A DNA stretch of 64,000 nt from Methylobacterium dankookense (GTDB lineage: Bacteria > Pseudomonadota > Alphaproteobacteria > Rhizobiales > Beijerinckiaceae), in contig NZ_CABFVH010000010.1 of the NCBI RefSeq assembly GCF_902141855.1, positions 62,001 to 126,000 on the forward strand, given 5' to 3'. Within the stretch, counting starts at the first letter, position 1, and every line of letters begins with the position of its first letter. The position numbers and the translations under genes were made by a program. The notes below the pieces were generated by a model. The model had not been told where the DNA came from and ran no database searches. It worked only from the letters and a program-made list of their open reading frames with translations. Of the stretch, positions 57,056 to 64,000 are shown in pieces.

Positions 57056-58421
57056 GCCGCTCGATCCGCACGGGCAGGCCGCCCTTCGGCTGCAGGCTGA
57101 TGGCGCCGAAGGGCACGACCGGGGCATCGCTCGCGAGGCGGAAGCGGAAGCGGCGCCCGAGCACGGCGATTGTCGCGAGCATCTGGGTCACGGCGAAGGA
57201 GGCTCCGACGCAGACCCGCGGGCCCGCGGCGAAGGGCAGGTAGGCGAGCTTCGGGCGGCCCGCGGCGTTCGCGTCGAGGAAGCGGTCGGGATCGAAGCGG
57301 TCGGGGTCCTGCCAGAGCCTGCGGTGGCGGTGGACGATCCAGGGCAGCACGGCGACGAATGTGCCGCGCCGGATCCGCCTGCCGCCGACCACGTCGGCGC
57401 GCGCGGCCTGGCGCAGGATCACGGGGATCGGCGGATAGAGCCGCATCACCTCGTCGAGGACGCGGCGGGTATAGGTGAGCTTCGGCAGGTCCTCCGGCAG
57501 CGGCGGCCGGTCGCCGAGCACCGCGTCGAGCTCGGCGTGGAAGCGCGCCTCCACCTCGGGATGGAGCGCGAGCAGGTACCAGATCCAAGTCAGCGCCCGC
57601 ACCGAGGCCGCGCCTCCCGCGATCAGGCTCGCGGCCTCGTCGCGCACCTCGTCGTCGGGGAGCGGCGCGCCGTCCTGCCGGTCGCGGGCATGGGCGAGGC
57701 GGTGCAGCAGGTCGGGCGCGCCGGTGAAGCCGGGGGCCTTGCGCGCCGCGATCATCGCGTGGAGTTGGCGGTCGAGCTCGGCCCGGGCCGGGTCGCGCCG
57801 GTGGTGGACGAAATGGCGCGCCAGCCAAGCGGGCATCGGGACGAGGTCGATCGGGCGCGGCTTGTGCGGCACCTTGGAGAGCCAGCGCAGGATCGGGATG
57901 CCGGCCGGGTCGCCCCCGGTGACGACCTGATTCCACAGGAGCGTGGCGAGGCCACCGACCCAGCGCTCGATGTCGACGGTCTCCGGGCCCGCCGCGAGGC
58001 CGTCGGCCATCTGCTCGGCGATGGCGATCAGCCCGGGCACGTCGGGCCGGATGGCGCGGTGGTCGATGGTGGGCGTGGCGACCCGCCGGTGCCGACGCCA
58101 GGTCTCGCCCTCGCTCGCGAGGCTGCCCGTGCGCAGGTCCGTCTCGAACAGGCGCCGGATGGAGGTCAGGCGCGGGTAGTCGTCGAACCGGTCGATCAGG
58201 ACATGCCGGATGGCAGCCGGGTCGCTGACGAAGACCACCGGCTGCAGCAGGTAGCGGCGGAACACGATCAGTTCCTCGAACAGCGCGTCGTCGAGGACGG
58301 CGAGCGAGTTCGTCGGAACCGTGCGCAGGAGGGTCTGGACGGACAGGGCCCTGGCCGGGCGCAGCGGCATGGCCGGAACCGGAGGCAGCGGCGCCGCCTC
58401 GCGAACCGAATCCCCGATCAT
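57051..58421 (-). CDS. Cytochrome P450 with non-canonical I-helix
   Basis: 456-residue soluble P450. The heme-thiolate motif is PFAAGPRVCVGASFAVTQML near residue 400, EXXR is LDEVMRLYPPIPVILRQA, and the PERF-type motif is QDPDRFDPDRFLD. In the I helix, the usual AGxET-T oxygen-activation motif is replaced by LIAGGAASVRALTW, lacking the acid and both threonines. That points to altered chemistry or a peroxide-driven enzyme. No redox partner is adjacent. The substrate is unknown; the sequence type is nearer the CYP102/fatty-acid-like group by EXXR context, which is weak evidence. Confidence 0.88.
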   Translation of the reverse strand: MIGDSVREAAPLPPVPAMPLRPARALSVQTLLRTVPTNSLAVLDDALFEELIVFRRYLLQPVVFVSDPAAIRHVLIDRFDDYPRLTSIRRLFETDLRTGSLASEGETWRRHRRVATPTIDHRAIRPDVPGLIAIAEQMADGLAAGPETVDIERWVGGLATLLWNQVVTGGDPAGIPILRWLSKVPHKPRPIDLVPMPAWLARHFVHHRRDPARAELDRQLHAMIAARKAPGFTGAPDLLHRLAHARDRQDGAPLPDDEVRDEAASLIAGGAASVRALTWIWYLLALHPEVEARFHAELDAVLGDRPPLPEDLPKLTYTRRVLDEVMRLYPPIPVILRQAARADVVGGRRIRRGTFVAVLPWIVHRHRRLWQDPDRFDPDRFLDANAAGRPKLAYLPFAAGPRVCVGASFAVTQMLATIAVLGRRFRFRLASDAPVVPFGAISLQPKGGLPVRIERR

Positions 58422-58553
58422 GCGCCCGCACAGCCCCGCTCCGCGGCCCGGTCCCGGCCGCGAAGACCCCCTCTACGGCCCACCGCGACACGGGCGATCC
58501 GTCGACCGGCCGCGCTTATGGTTCAAGGATCAGGGCGCGACAAGCCGGGCCGG

Positions 58554-59420
58554 CTACGCGGCGTCGAGGCCGAGATCGATGATCGCGGCGCTGTGGGTGA
58601 TCCAGCCGCAGGAGATCAGGTCGACGCCGGAGGCCGCCACGGCCCCGACCGTCTCGACGGTGATGCGGCCCGAGGCCTCGGTGAGGGCGCGGCCGTCCAC
58701 CATGGCCACGGCTTCCCGCAGCGTGTCGGGCTTCATGTTGTCGAGGAGCACCGCGTCGGCGCCGACGGACAGCGCCTGTTCGAGCTGGGCCAGGGTGTCG
58801 ACCTCGACCTCGATCTTCACGAGATGCCCGGCCCGCGCCTTGGCCCGCTCGATCGCCGGCACGATGCCGCCGGCCACCGCGATGTGGTTGTCCTTGATGA
58901 GCACGGCATCGTCGAGGCCGAAGCGGTGGTTGGAGCCGCCGCCCGCGCGCACCGCGTGCTTCTCCAGGCCGCGCAGGCCCGGCGTGGTCTTGCGGGTGCA
59001 GACGATGGCGGCCTTCCCGTGCGGGCGGGCCGCCTCCACGAGGCCGGCCGTGGCGGTGGCGACGCCCGACATCCGGCAGAGCAGGTTGAGGGCGACGCGC
59101 TCGGCCGTGAGGATGGCCCGCGCCGGCCCCGAGAGCCGGATCACCACGTCGCCCGGCGCGACGCGGGCGCCGTCGCCGCGCTCCACGCGGACCCGCACCG
59201 CCGGGTCGATCAGCTCGAAGGCGATGCGGGCGGCATCCACGCCCGAGATCACGCCGGCCTGGCGCGCGGCGATCACGCCCTCCAGGCGGGCCTCGGGAGG
59301 CACGATGGAATCGGTGGTGACGTCGCCCGCCCGGCCGAGATCCTCCAGCAGGGCGGCGCGCACCACGGGCTCGACCAGGAGCCGCGGCAGGGGCGACAGT
59401 TCAGGACGGATCTCGGTCAT
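58554..59420 (-). CDS. nadC: Nicotinate-nucleotide pyrophosphorylase (quinolinate phosphoribosyltransferase)
   Basis: Converts quinolinate and PRPP to nicotinate mononucleotide. It has 288 residues from the ATG at 59420, which overlaps the nadB stop by one base; a GTG at 59423 would add one. Motifs are [75 protein letters not shown] and [17 protein letters not shown]. Last gene of the nadABC operon. Nothing odd. Confidence 0.97.
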   Translation of the reverse strand: MTEIRPELSPLPRLLVEPVVRAALLEDLGRAGDVTTDSIVPPEARLEGVIAARQAGVISGVDAARIAFELIDPAVRVRVERGDGARVAPGDVVIRLSGPARAILTAERVALNLLCRMSGVATATAGLVEAARPHGKAAIVCTRKTTPGLRGLEKHAVRAGGGSNHRFGLDDAVLIKDNHIAVAGGIVPAIERAKARAGHLVKIEVEVDTLAQLEQALSVGADAVLLDNMKPDTLREAVAMVDGRALTEASGRITVETVGAVAASGVDLISCGWITHSAAIIDLGLDAA

Positions 59421-60937
59421 CACAGGGCCTCCGCGGCCGGAACGGGGTCAGCGAGCGCGCGTTCGAGCGCGCCGAGGGTGGTCTCGCTGTGGCGGGCGGG
59501 CGCCTGGGCCGGGAAGTCGCTGCGCCAATGGGCGCCGCGGCTCTCCGTGCGGCGGAGCGCGCCGTGGGCGATGAGCAGCGCGGTGAGCGCGGCGTCGCAG
59601 CCGCCCGCCAGCGGCGCGAGGGCGGAGACCGCCGCGCGCAGGCCGGCCTCGTCGCGGACCACGCCGACGCGGGTCTCCATCAGCGTCCGGATCGCGGCGA
59701 GATCGGAGGCGGGACGGGCCCGCGGCGCGGACGGACGGACGGCGCCCGCGGGGACCGCGTCGAGCCCGTCCGCGATGAAGCCGGCGAAGGCGAGCGCTTC
59801 GAGGAGCGAGTTGCTGGCGAGCCGGTTCGCGCCGTGCAGCCCCGTCGAGGCGACCTCGCCGCAGGCGTAGAGGCCGGGCACGGTGCTGGCGCCGACGGCG
59901 TCCACCGCGATGCCGCCCATGTGGTAATGCGCGGCCGGGCGCACCGGGATCGGCTGGCGCGCCGGGTCGATGCCGGCCTGCGCGCAGAGCGCGGCGACTG
60001 TCGGGAAGCGCGTCGCCATGCGGTCGCCGAGCGCCCCGCGGGTGTCGAGGAACACGGTGCGGCCGCGCCCCAGGGCCTGGAAGATGCCGCGGGCCACCAC
60101 GTCGCGGGGGGCGAGGTCGCCGCCATCGACGCCGGCCATCACCGCCGCGCCGCGCTCGTCGACGAGCCGGGCCCCCTCCCCGCGCAGCGCCTCGGTGGCG
60201 AGCGGCATCGGGTCGGCGCCGGCCGCGATCGCGGTCGGGTGGAACTGCACGAATTCCATGTCCCGCAAGGTGGCGCCGGCCCGCGCGGCGAGCGCGAGGC
60301 CGCGGCCAGTGGCGCCGCGCGGGTTGGTGGTCGAGGCGTAGAGCGCCCCGACGCCGCCGGTGGCCAGCACCACGGCCCGGGCCGGGATGCGGAAGGGCGC
60401 ACCGTCGCGCTCGCAGACCACGCCGGCCACCGCGCCATGCGCATCCTGCAGCAGGTCGGTGACGCGGGCGGTGACGACCTCGACGGAGGGGGCGGCCTGC
60501 ACCGCCCGCACCAGCGCCTCGAGGACGCGGGCGCCGGTGGCGTCGCCGCCCGAGCGCACGATGCGGCGGCGGCCATGCGCGGCCTCGAGGCCGAGCGCCA
60601 GCGCACCGTCCTCCTGCCGGTCGAAGGGCACGCCGAGGGCGACGAGCCAGTCGATCAGGCGCGGCCCCTCCGCGGCGACGCGGAGCGCCACGTCCTGCTC
60701 GCTGAGCCCGGCGCCGGCCGCCAGGGTGTCGGCCGCGTGGAGCGCGAAGGCGTCGTCGGCGCCGATGGCGGCGGCGATGCCGCCCTGCGCCCAGCCGGTG
60801 GCGGTGCCGAGCCCGAGGGGTTGGGCCGTCACCAGCGTGACGGGCCGGGGCGCGAGCCGGAGCGCGACGCTGAGGCCGGCGACGCCCGCGCCGACCACGA
60901 CGACGCGGTCGGCCGGGTTGCGGGAGAGGGCGTTCAT
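59420..60937 (-). CDS. nadB: L-aspartate oxidase
   Basis: FAD enzyme that oxidises aspartate to iminoaspartate, the substrate of NadA. It has 505 residues from the ATG at 60937, which overlaps the nadA stop by four bases. Motifs are [20 protein letters not shown] (dinucleotide fold), [51 protein letters not shown] and [20 protein letters not shown]. An upstream open extension is noncoding. The C-terminal helical domain is complete. Confidence 0.97.
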   Translation of the reverse strand: MNALSRNPADRVVVVGAGVAGLSVALRLAPRPVTLVTAQPLGLGTATGWAQGGIAAAIGADDAFALHAADTLAAGAGLSEQDVALRVAAEGPRLIDWLVALGVPFDRQEDGALALGLEAAHGRRRIVRSGGDATGARVLEALVRAVQAAPSVEVVTARVTDLLQDAHGAVAGVVCERDGAPFRIPARAVVLATGGVGALYASTTNPRGATGRGLALAARAGATLRDMEFVQFHPTAIAAGADPMPLATEALRGEGARLVDERGAAVMAGVDGGDLAPRDVVARGIFQALGRGRTVFLDTRGALGDRMATRFPTVAALCAQAGIDPARQPIPVRPAAHYHMGGIAVDAVGASTVPGLYACGEVASTGLHGANRLASNSLLEALAFAGFIADGLDAVPAGAVRPSAPRARPASDLAAIRTLMETRVGVVRDEAGLRAAVSALAPLAGGCDAALTALLIAHGALRRTESRGAHWRSDFPAQAPARHSETTLGALERALADPVPAAEAL

Positions 60938-61971
60938 CGTGCGCGCACCGCCAGCATGCGCTCCACCGCGGCGCGCGCCCGGTCGGCCAGCGCCGGATCC
61001 ACCGTCACCTCGTGGGTCATGGTCTCCAGCGCGCGGCGGATGTTCCGCAGGCTCATCCGCTTCATGTGCGGGCAGAGGTTGCAGGGCTTGATGAACTCGA
61101 TGTCCGGATTCTCGGCGGCGATGTTGTCGGCCATCGAGCACTCGGTCACCAGCACGACCTGCCGGGGCCGCTTCTCGGTGACGAAGTTCATCATCATCGC
61201 CGTGGAGCCCGAGAAATCGGATTCGGCCACCACCTCCGGCGGACATTCGGGATGCGCGATCACGGTGACGCCGGGATAGCTCTCGCGCACGTCGCGGATA
61301 TCGGCCGGGGTGAACTGCTCGTGCACTTCGCAATGGCCCGCCCAGGTCAGGATCTCGACCTCCGGCACCTCGGCCTGGACGTTCTGAGCCAGGAACTCGT
61401 CGGGGATCATCAGGACGCGCGGCGCATTGAGCGAGCGCACCACCGCGACCGCGTTGCCGGAGGTGCAGCAGAGGTCGGATTCCGCCTTCACCGCCGCCGA
61501 GGTGTTGACGTAGGTCACGATCGGCACGCCCGGATACTTGGCCCGCAGGCCGCGCACGTCCTCGGGCGTGATCGAATCGGCGAGCGAGCAGCCGGCTCCC
61601 ATGTCCGGGATCAGCACGGTCTTGCCCGGGTTCAGGAGCTTGGCCGTCTCCGCCATGAAGTGGACGCCGGCCAGAACGATCACATCGGCATCGACGTTCA
61701 CCGCCTCGCGGGCGAGCGCGAGGCTGTCGCCGACGATGTCCGCCACCGTGTGGAAGATCTCCGGCGCCTGGTAGTTGTGCGCCAGGATGACGGCGTTCTT
61801 CTCGCGCTTGAGCCTAAGGATCGCCTCGATGTCGGGCGCGAGCGCCGGCCACTCGATCGCCGGGACGTGCCGGCTGACCCGGGCGTAGAGGTCGGGCAGC
61901 GGCAGGCCCGGCGACAACCCGGGCATCTGGCCGGCGGGGCTGCGGGAGATCGGCTGACTGGTCGCCGCCAT
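60934..61971 (-). CDS. nadA: Quinolinate synthase A
   Basis: 4Fe-4S enzyme that joins iminoaspartate and dihydroxyacetone phosphate. The ATG at 61971 is preferred because GGAGG lies five bases before it; it gives 345 residues. ATGs at 61983 and 62001 are open but lie at or within an operator. Cluster cysteines are in [13 protein letters not shown], the central [16 protein letters not shown], and the C-terminal [17 protein letters not shown]. First gene of nadABC. Two inverted-repeat operators upstream indicate repression by NAD status, probably by a NadQ-type repressor. Confidence 0.97.
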   Translation of the reverse strand: MAATSQPISRSPAGQMPGLSPGLPLPDLYARVSRHVPAIEWPALAPDIEAILRLKREKNAVILAHNYQAPEIFHTVADIVGDSLALAREAVNVDADVIVLAGVHFMAETAKLLNPGKTVLIPDMGAGCSLADSITPEDVRGLRAKYPGVPIVTYVNTSAAVKAESDLCCTSGNAVAVVRSLNAPRVLMIPDEFLAQNVQAEVPEVEILTWAGHCEVHEQFTPADIRDVRESYPGVTVIAHPECPPEVVAESDFSGSTAMMMNFVTEKRPRQVVLVTECSMADNIAAENPDIEFIKPCNLCPHMKRMSLRNIRRALETMTHEVTVDPALADRARAAVERMLAVRAR

Positions 61972-61984
61972 GGCGTCCTCCATT

Positions 61985-62001
61985 ATGCTCAGTTTGAGCA
62001 T
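61985..62001. promoter_or_regulatory. Operator 1 before nadA (ATGCTCA-N3-TGAGCAT)
   Basis: A perfect 7-bp inverted repeat, ATGCTCA (61985-61991) and TGAGCAT (61995-62001), 14 bases upstream of the nadA start. A near copy lies at 62044. Alphaproteobacterial nadABC operons are known to be controlled by NadQ-family repressors; assigning this site to NadQ is inference. Confidence 0.7.
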
Positions 62002-62004
62002 TGT

Positions 62005-62023
62005 GCCGCCTAACTTAGGCGGC
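62005..62023. promoter_or_regulatory. 9-bp palindrome between the two nadA operators
   Basis: GCCGCCTAA (62005-62013) and TTAGGCGGC (62015-62023) are exact reverse complements around a single C. It lies between the two operators, probably at the promoter or transcript 5' end, and may be a third protein site or an RNA hairpin in the leader. Confidence 0.55.
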
Positions 62024-62043
62024 CCGGACGCCCCTGTCCAGAT

Positions 62044-62060
62044 ATGCTGAGACTGAGCAT
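62044..62060. promoter_or_regulatory. Operator 2 before nadA (ATGCTGA-N3-TGAGCAT)
   Basis: Same 17-base pattern as operator 1 with one changed base in the left arm, offset by 59 bases. Spacing near six helical turns would allow two bound repressor dimers to interact on one DNA face; that is inferred. Confidence 0.65.
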
Positions 62061-62120
62061 AAATCTTTTGCGACGCGGTGTTACCGACCTGATCTTTGTT
62101 GCGACGCAGTGCGATCGCGC

Positions 62121-62951
62121 TCAGCCGAACCTGTCGGGATCGGGACCCGTGCGGCCGTCGGGACGGTCGAGCGTGGCGATCCGTGCCATCTCGTCATCGC
62201 TCAGGGCGAAGTCGAACACCGCGATGTTCTCGGCGATGCGCGCCGGGGTCGCCGTCTTCGGGATGGCGACGAGCCCGTTCTGGAGATGCCAGCGCAGGAC
62301 GATCTGGGCCGGCGTGCGCCCGTGCGCCTTCGCGATCGCAGCAAGGATCGGATCGGCGAGGCCATGCCCGCGCCCGAGCGGGCTCCAGGACTCCGTCACG
62401 ATCCCGTGACGGGTGTGCGCCGCGCGCAACGCCTCCTGCTGGAAGCGCGGATGCAGCTCGATCTGGTTCACCGCCGGCACGATTCCGGTCTCGCCGACGA
62501 TTCGGTCGAGAAGGGCGGGGGTGAAGTTCGAGACGCCGATGGAGCGCACCTTGCCGGATTCCCGCAGGGCGATCAGCCCCTTCCAGGTCTCCACGAAGCG
62601 GCCCTGGCCCGGACAGGGCCAGTGGATCAGGTAGAGGTCGACATGGTCGAGCCCGAGCCGGTCCAGGCTCTCGTCGAGGCCGGCCTGGGCCGCGTCGTAG
62701 CCGTGGTGGTCGTTCCACAGCTTCGTGGTGACGAAGAGATCCGCGCGCGCCACCTCCGCATCCCGGATCGCCCGGCCGATTCCAGCCTCGTTGCCGTAGA
62801 TCGCCGCGGTGTCGATGGAGCGATAGCCGGCCCGGATCGCGACGCCGACGATTTCGGGCGCACGGGCCTCCTCCACTTGGTACACGCCGAAGCCGAGCCG
62901 CGGCATTGCCCGGCCGTCGTTCAGGGTCACGGTCCGGTCGGGTTCGGGCAT
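62121..62951 (-). CDS. Aldo/keto reductase (2,5-diketo-D-gluconate reductase-like)
   Basis: NADPH-dependent carbonyl reductase, 276 residues from the ATG at 62951. The AKR catalytic tetrad is present: Asp in [18 protein letters not shown] with its Tyr, Lys in [13 protein letters not shown] and His in [16 protein letters not shown]. Signature 2 is [13 protein letters not shown] and the NADP-binding end is [16 protein letters not shown]. The AKR5/DkgA type is suggested by length. Substrate unknown; likely detoxification of aldehydes. It is divergent from the sigma-factor gene. Confidence 0.92.
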   Translation of the reverse strand: MPEPDRTVTLNDGRAMPRLGFGVYQVEEARAPEIVGVAIRAGYRSIDTAAIYGNEAGIGRAIRDAEVARADLFVTTKLWNDHHGYDAAQAGLDESLDRLGLDHVDLYLIHWPCPGQGRFVETWKGLIALRESGKVRSIGVSNFTPALLDRIVGETGIVPAVNQIELHPRFQQEALRAAHTRHGIVTESWSPLGRGHGLADPILAAIAKAHGRTPAQIVLRWHLQNGLVAIPKTATPARIAENIAVFDFALSDDEMARIATLDRPDGRTGPDPDRFG

Positions 62952-63164
62952 GGCTCTCGTCTCCGTTCGGGGCTCCCGCCCGCGCCCCAGGCGAGGCGCG
63001 CAAGCAAGGGACGGCGTGGGGATCGCGGGCCGGTCCCGGCCCATCGTCTCGCGCCCGTTCCATGGTTTCTCACCTGGGCTCCGCAGCCCCATGATCCAGT
63101 GTAGCGAGAGGTCTTCGGACAGGACCGGTAACCTATGTTGCTGCAACCCTTTGAGGCCTGCGCG

Positions 63165-63207
63165 AGAAGTTGAGCCAGCAAGCGCAATGGCGCCTTCAGC
63201 AACTTCT
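63165..63207. promoter_or_regulatory. Inverted repeat in the leader of the sigma-factor gene
   Basis: AGAAGTTG (63165-63172) and CAACTTCT (63200-63207) are exact reverse complements, flanked by CGCG on both sides (63161-63164 and near 63208-63212). It lies 17 bases before the chosen ATG, close to the ribosome-binding site, so it could be an operator or an mRNA hairpin that limits translation. Confidence 0.5.
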
Positions 63208-63223
63208 GCGCGAACGAGGTTCG

Positions 63224-63970
63224 ATGTCTGGCCATCAAGCCCTGCCGAACGCCGCCGCATCCCCGGAGCCCCGCCCCGGCCTCACCGAGGCCATCAGGGC
63301 GCATCTCGGCCTGCACCTCCAGACCACCTACGCCGAGATGAAGCCGGTCCCGCCGACGCCGCATCTCGCCCAACTGATAGCCAAGCTCGACGCGGCTCTG
63401 GCCAAGGCGGAGGACCGCGACGCCAAGGCATTCCGGACCGGCCTGCTCGAGGCCGTGCCCAGTCTCCACAACTTTGCCGTGTCCCTGACGCGCAACCCGT
63501 CCGCGGCCGACGACCTCGTCCAGGACACGCTCCTGCGCGCCTGGCGCAGCCGCGGGAGCTTCAAGGCCGGGACTAATCTCGGCGCATGGCTGTTCACGAT
63601 CATGCGCAACGCCTTCTACAGCGTGCACCGGAAGCAGTCCCGCGAGGTCTCGGACACGGATGGCGACCATGCCGCCCGGCTCTCGACCGTCCCCGAGCAG
63701 GGCGGCCATCTCGACCTGCAGGACGTGCAGGCCGCCCTCGACCGGCTGCCCGCCGTGATGCGCGAGGCGCTGATCCTCGTCGCCGTCGAGAACGCCTCCT
63801 ACGAGGAGGCCGCCGAGATCCTCAAATGCCGCATCGGCACGGTGAAGAGCCGGGTCTGGCGGGCGCGCGACCAGCTCGCGCACATGCTCGGCTATACCGG
63901 CGCCGATGTGGGCGCGGACCACCTGACCCTGTCCGCCCTCGGCCACGACGGGCTCGCCGGGGAGATCTGA
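63224..63970 (+). CDS. EcfG-type general-stress sigma factor with N-terminal NepR-like segment
   Basis: ECF sigma factor of the alphaproteobacterial general stress response, 248 residues from the ATG at 63224. Region 2 begins about residue 70 (AVPSLHNFAVSLTRNPSAAD, DLVQDTLLRAW, GTNLGAWLFTIMRNAFYSVH), and region 4 is REALILVAVENASYEEAAEI followed by LKCRIGTVKSRVWRARDQL. Residues about 22-60 (IRAHLGLHLQTTYAEMKPVP, PTPHLAQLIAKLDAA) resemble the anti-sigma factor NepR (I-x-x-x-L...Y...P.P..L..L..LD). This would be a built-in inhibitor domain. phyR and nepR are not seen nearby. Confidence 0.88.
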   Translation: MSGHQALPNAAASPEPRPGLTEAIRAHLGLHLQTTYAEMKPVPPTPHLAQLIAKLDAALAKAEDRDAKAFRTGLLEAVPSLHNFAVSLTRNPSAADDLVQDTLLRAWRSRGSFKAGTNLGAWLFTIMRNAFYSVHRKQSREVSDTDGDHAARLSTVPEQGGHLDLQDVQAALDRLPAVMREALILVAVENASYEEAAEILKCRIGTVKSRVWRARDQLAHMLGYTGADVGADHLTLSALGHDGLAGEI

Positions 63971-64000
63971 TGCGCTCGCCCCCCGCGCCCATCGGGCGCA
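63970..64000 (+). CDS. Start of an unknown gene (3' truncated by window end)
   Basis: An ATG at 63970 overlaps the sigma-factor stop by one base (TGATG), and ten codons (MRSPPAPIGR) are visible before the window ends. The overlap suggests a co-translated partner gene. Too short to identify. Confidence 0.4.
   Translation, partial: MRSPPAPIGR

Overview
This window is visibly G+C-rich chromosomal DNA from an alphaproteobacterium of the order Hyphomicrobiales (Rhizobiales), most likely Methylobacterium/Methylorubrum or a close relative. The evidence is a CtrA response regulator beside fliI-fliJ, an EcfG-type general-stress sigma factor, a BA14K-family protein, the alphaproteobacterial order rplU-rpmA-obgE-proB-proA-nadD-rsfS-rlmH-envC-ctpA-yibQ-rppH, and short palindromic intergenic repeats of the type common in this order. 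The genus is inferred from protein character and layout; no database search was run. No rRNA, tRNA, insertion sequence, prophage or CRISPR array was seen.

Layout. 1-801: end of a tadC pilus gene. 993-13850: a long plus-strand housekeeping block (ribosomal proteins L21/L27, Obg GTPase, proline synthesis, NadD, ribosome silencing, 23S methylation, cell-wall hydrolase activator and processing protease, RppH), interrupted by a vapBC toxin-antitoxin pair wedged between obgE and proB. 13970-20861: mixed small genes (receiver-only response regulator, YoaK, WD40 protein, O-antigen-ligase-like protein, minimal zincin, HAD phosphatase, argB). 21007-28923: an ABC exporter of the SbmA/ABCD type, a 2OG-Fe(II) oxygenase, an acyl-CoA/hydroxyacid dehydrogenase and a complete NitT/TauT-type import system. 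29010-31024: capsule export ATPase and chain-length/export protein without a permease beside them. 31047-38867: stress-type small proteins, flhA, an LPG-synthase-like membrane protein, fliJ-fliI and ctrA. 39064-44766: a heavy-metal RND efflux operon. 44783-52721: DUF971 protein and moaA, BA14K protein, glutaryl-CoA dehydrogenase, serB, miaA, a Crp/Fnr regulator and a metallophosphoesterase. 52984-58421: a large hybrid histidine kinase, an L,D-transpeptidase and a cytochrome P450. 58554-61971: the nadA-nadB-nadC operon with a two-operator control region. 62121-64000: an aldo/keto reductase and an EcfG-type sigma factor whose N-terminus looks like its own anti-sigma factor NepR.

How it fits together. 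NAD synthesis appears twice (nadABC and nadD). Cell-cycle and flagellar control are linked by ctrA, by a CtrA-like site before flhA and by fliI-fliJ divergent from ctrA. A dispersed nested-palindrome repeat occupies three junctions where two genes converge tail to tail. The observations I would check first are the NepR-sigma fusion, an orphan plus-strand terminator that may end a small RNA, a P450 whose I-helix lacks the usual acid-alcohol pair, the paired operators before nadA, and the convergent-junction repeat family.
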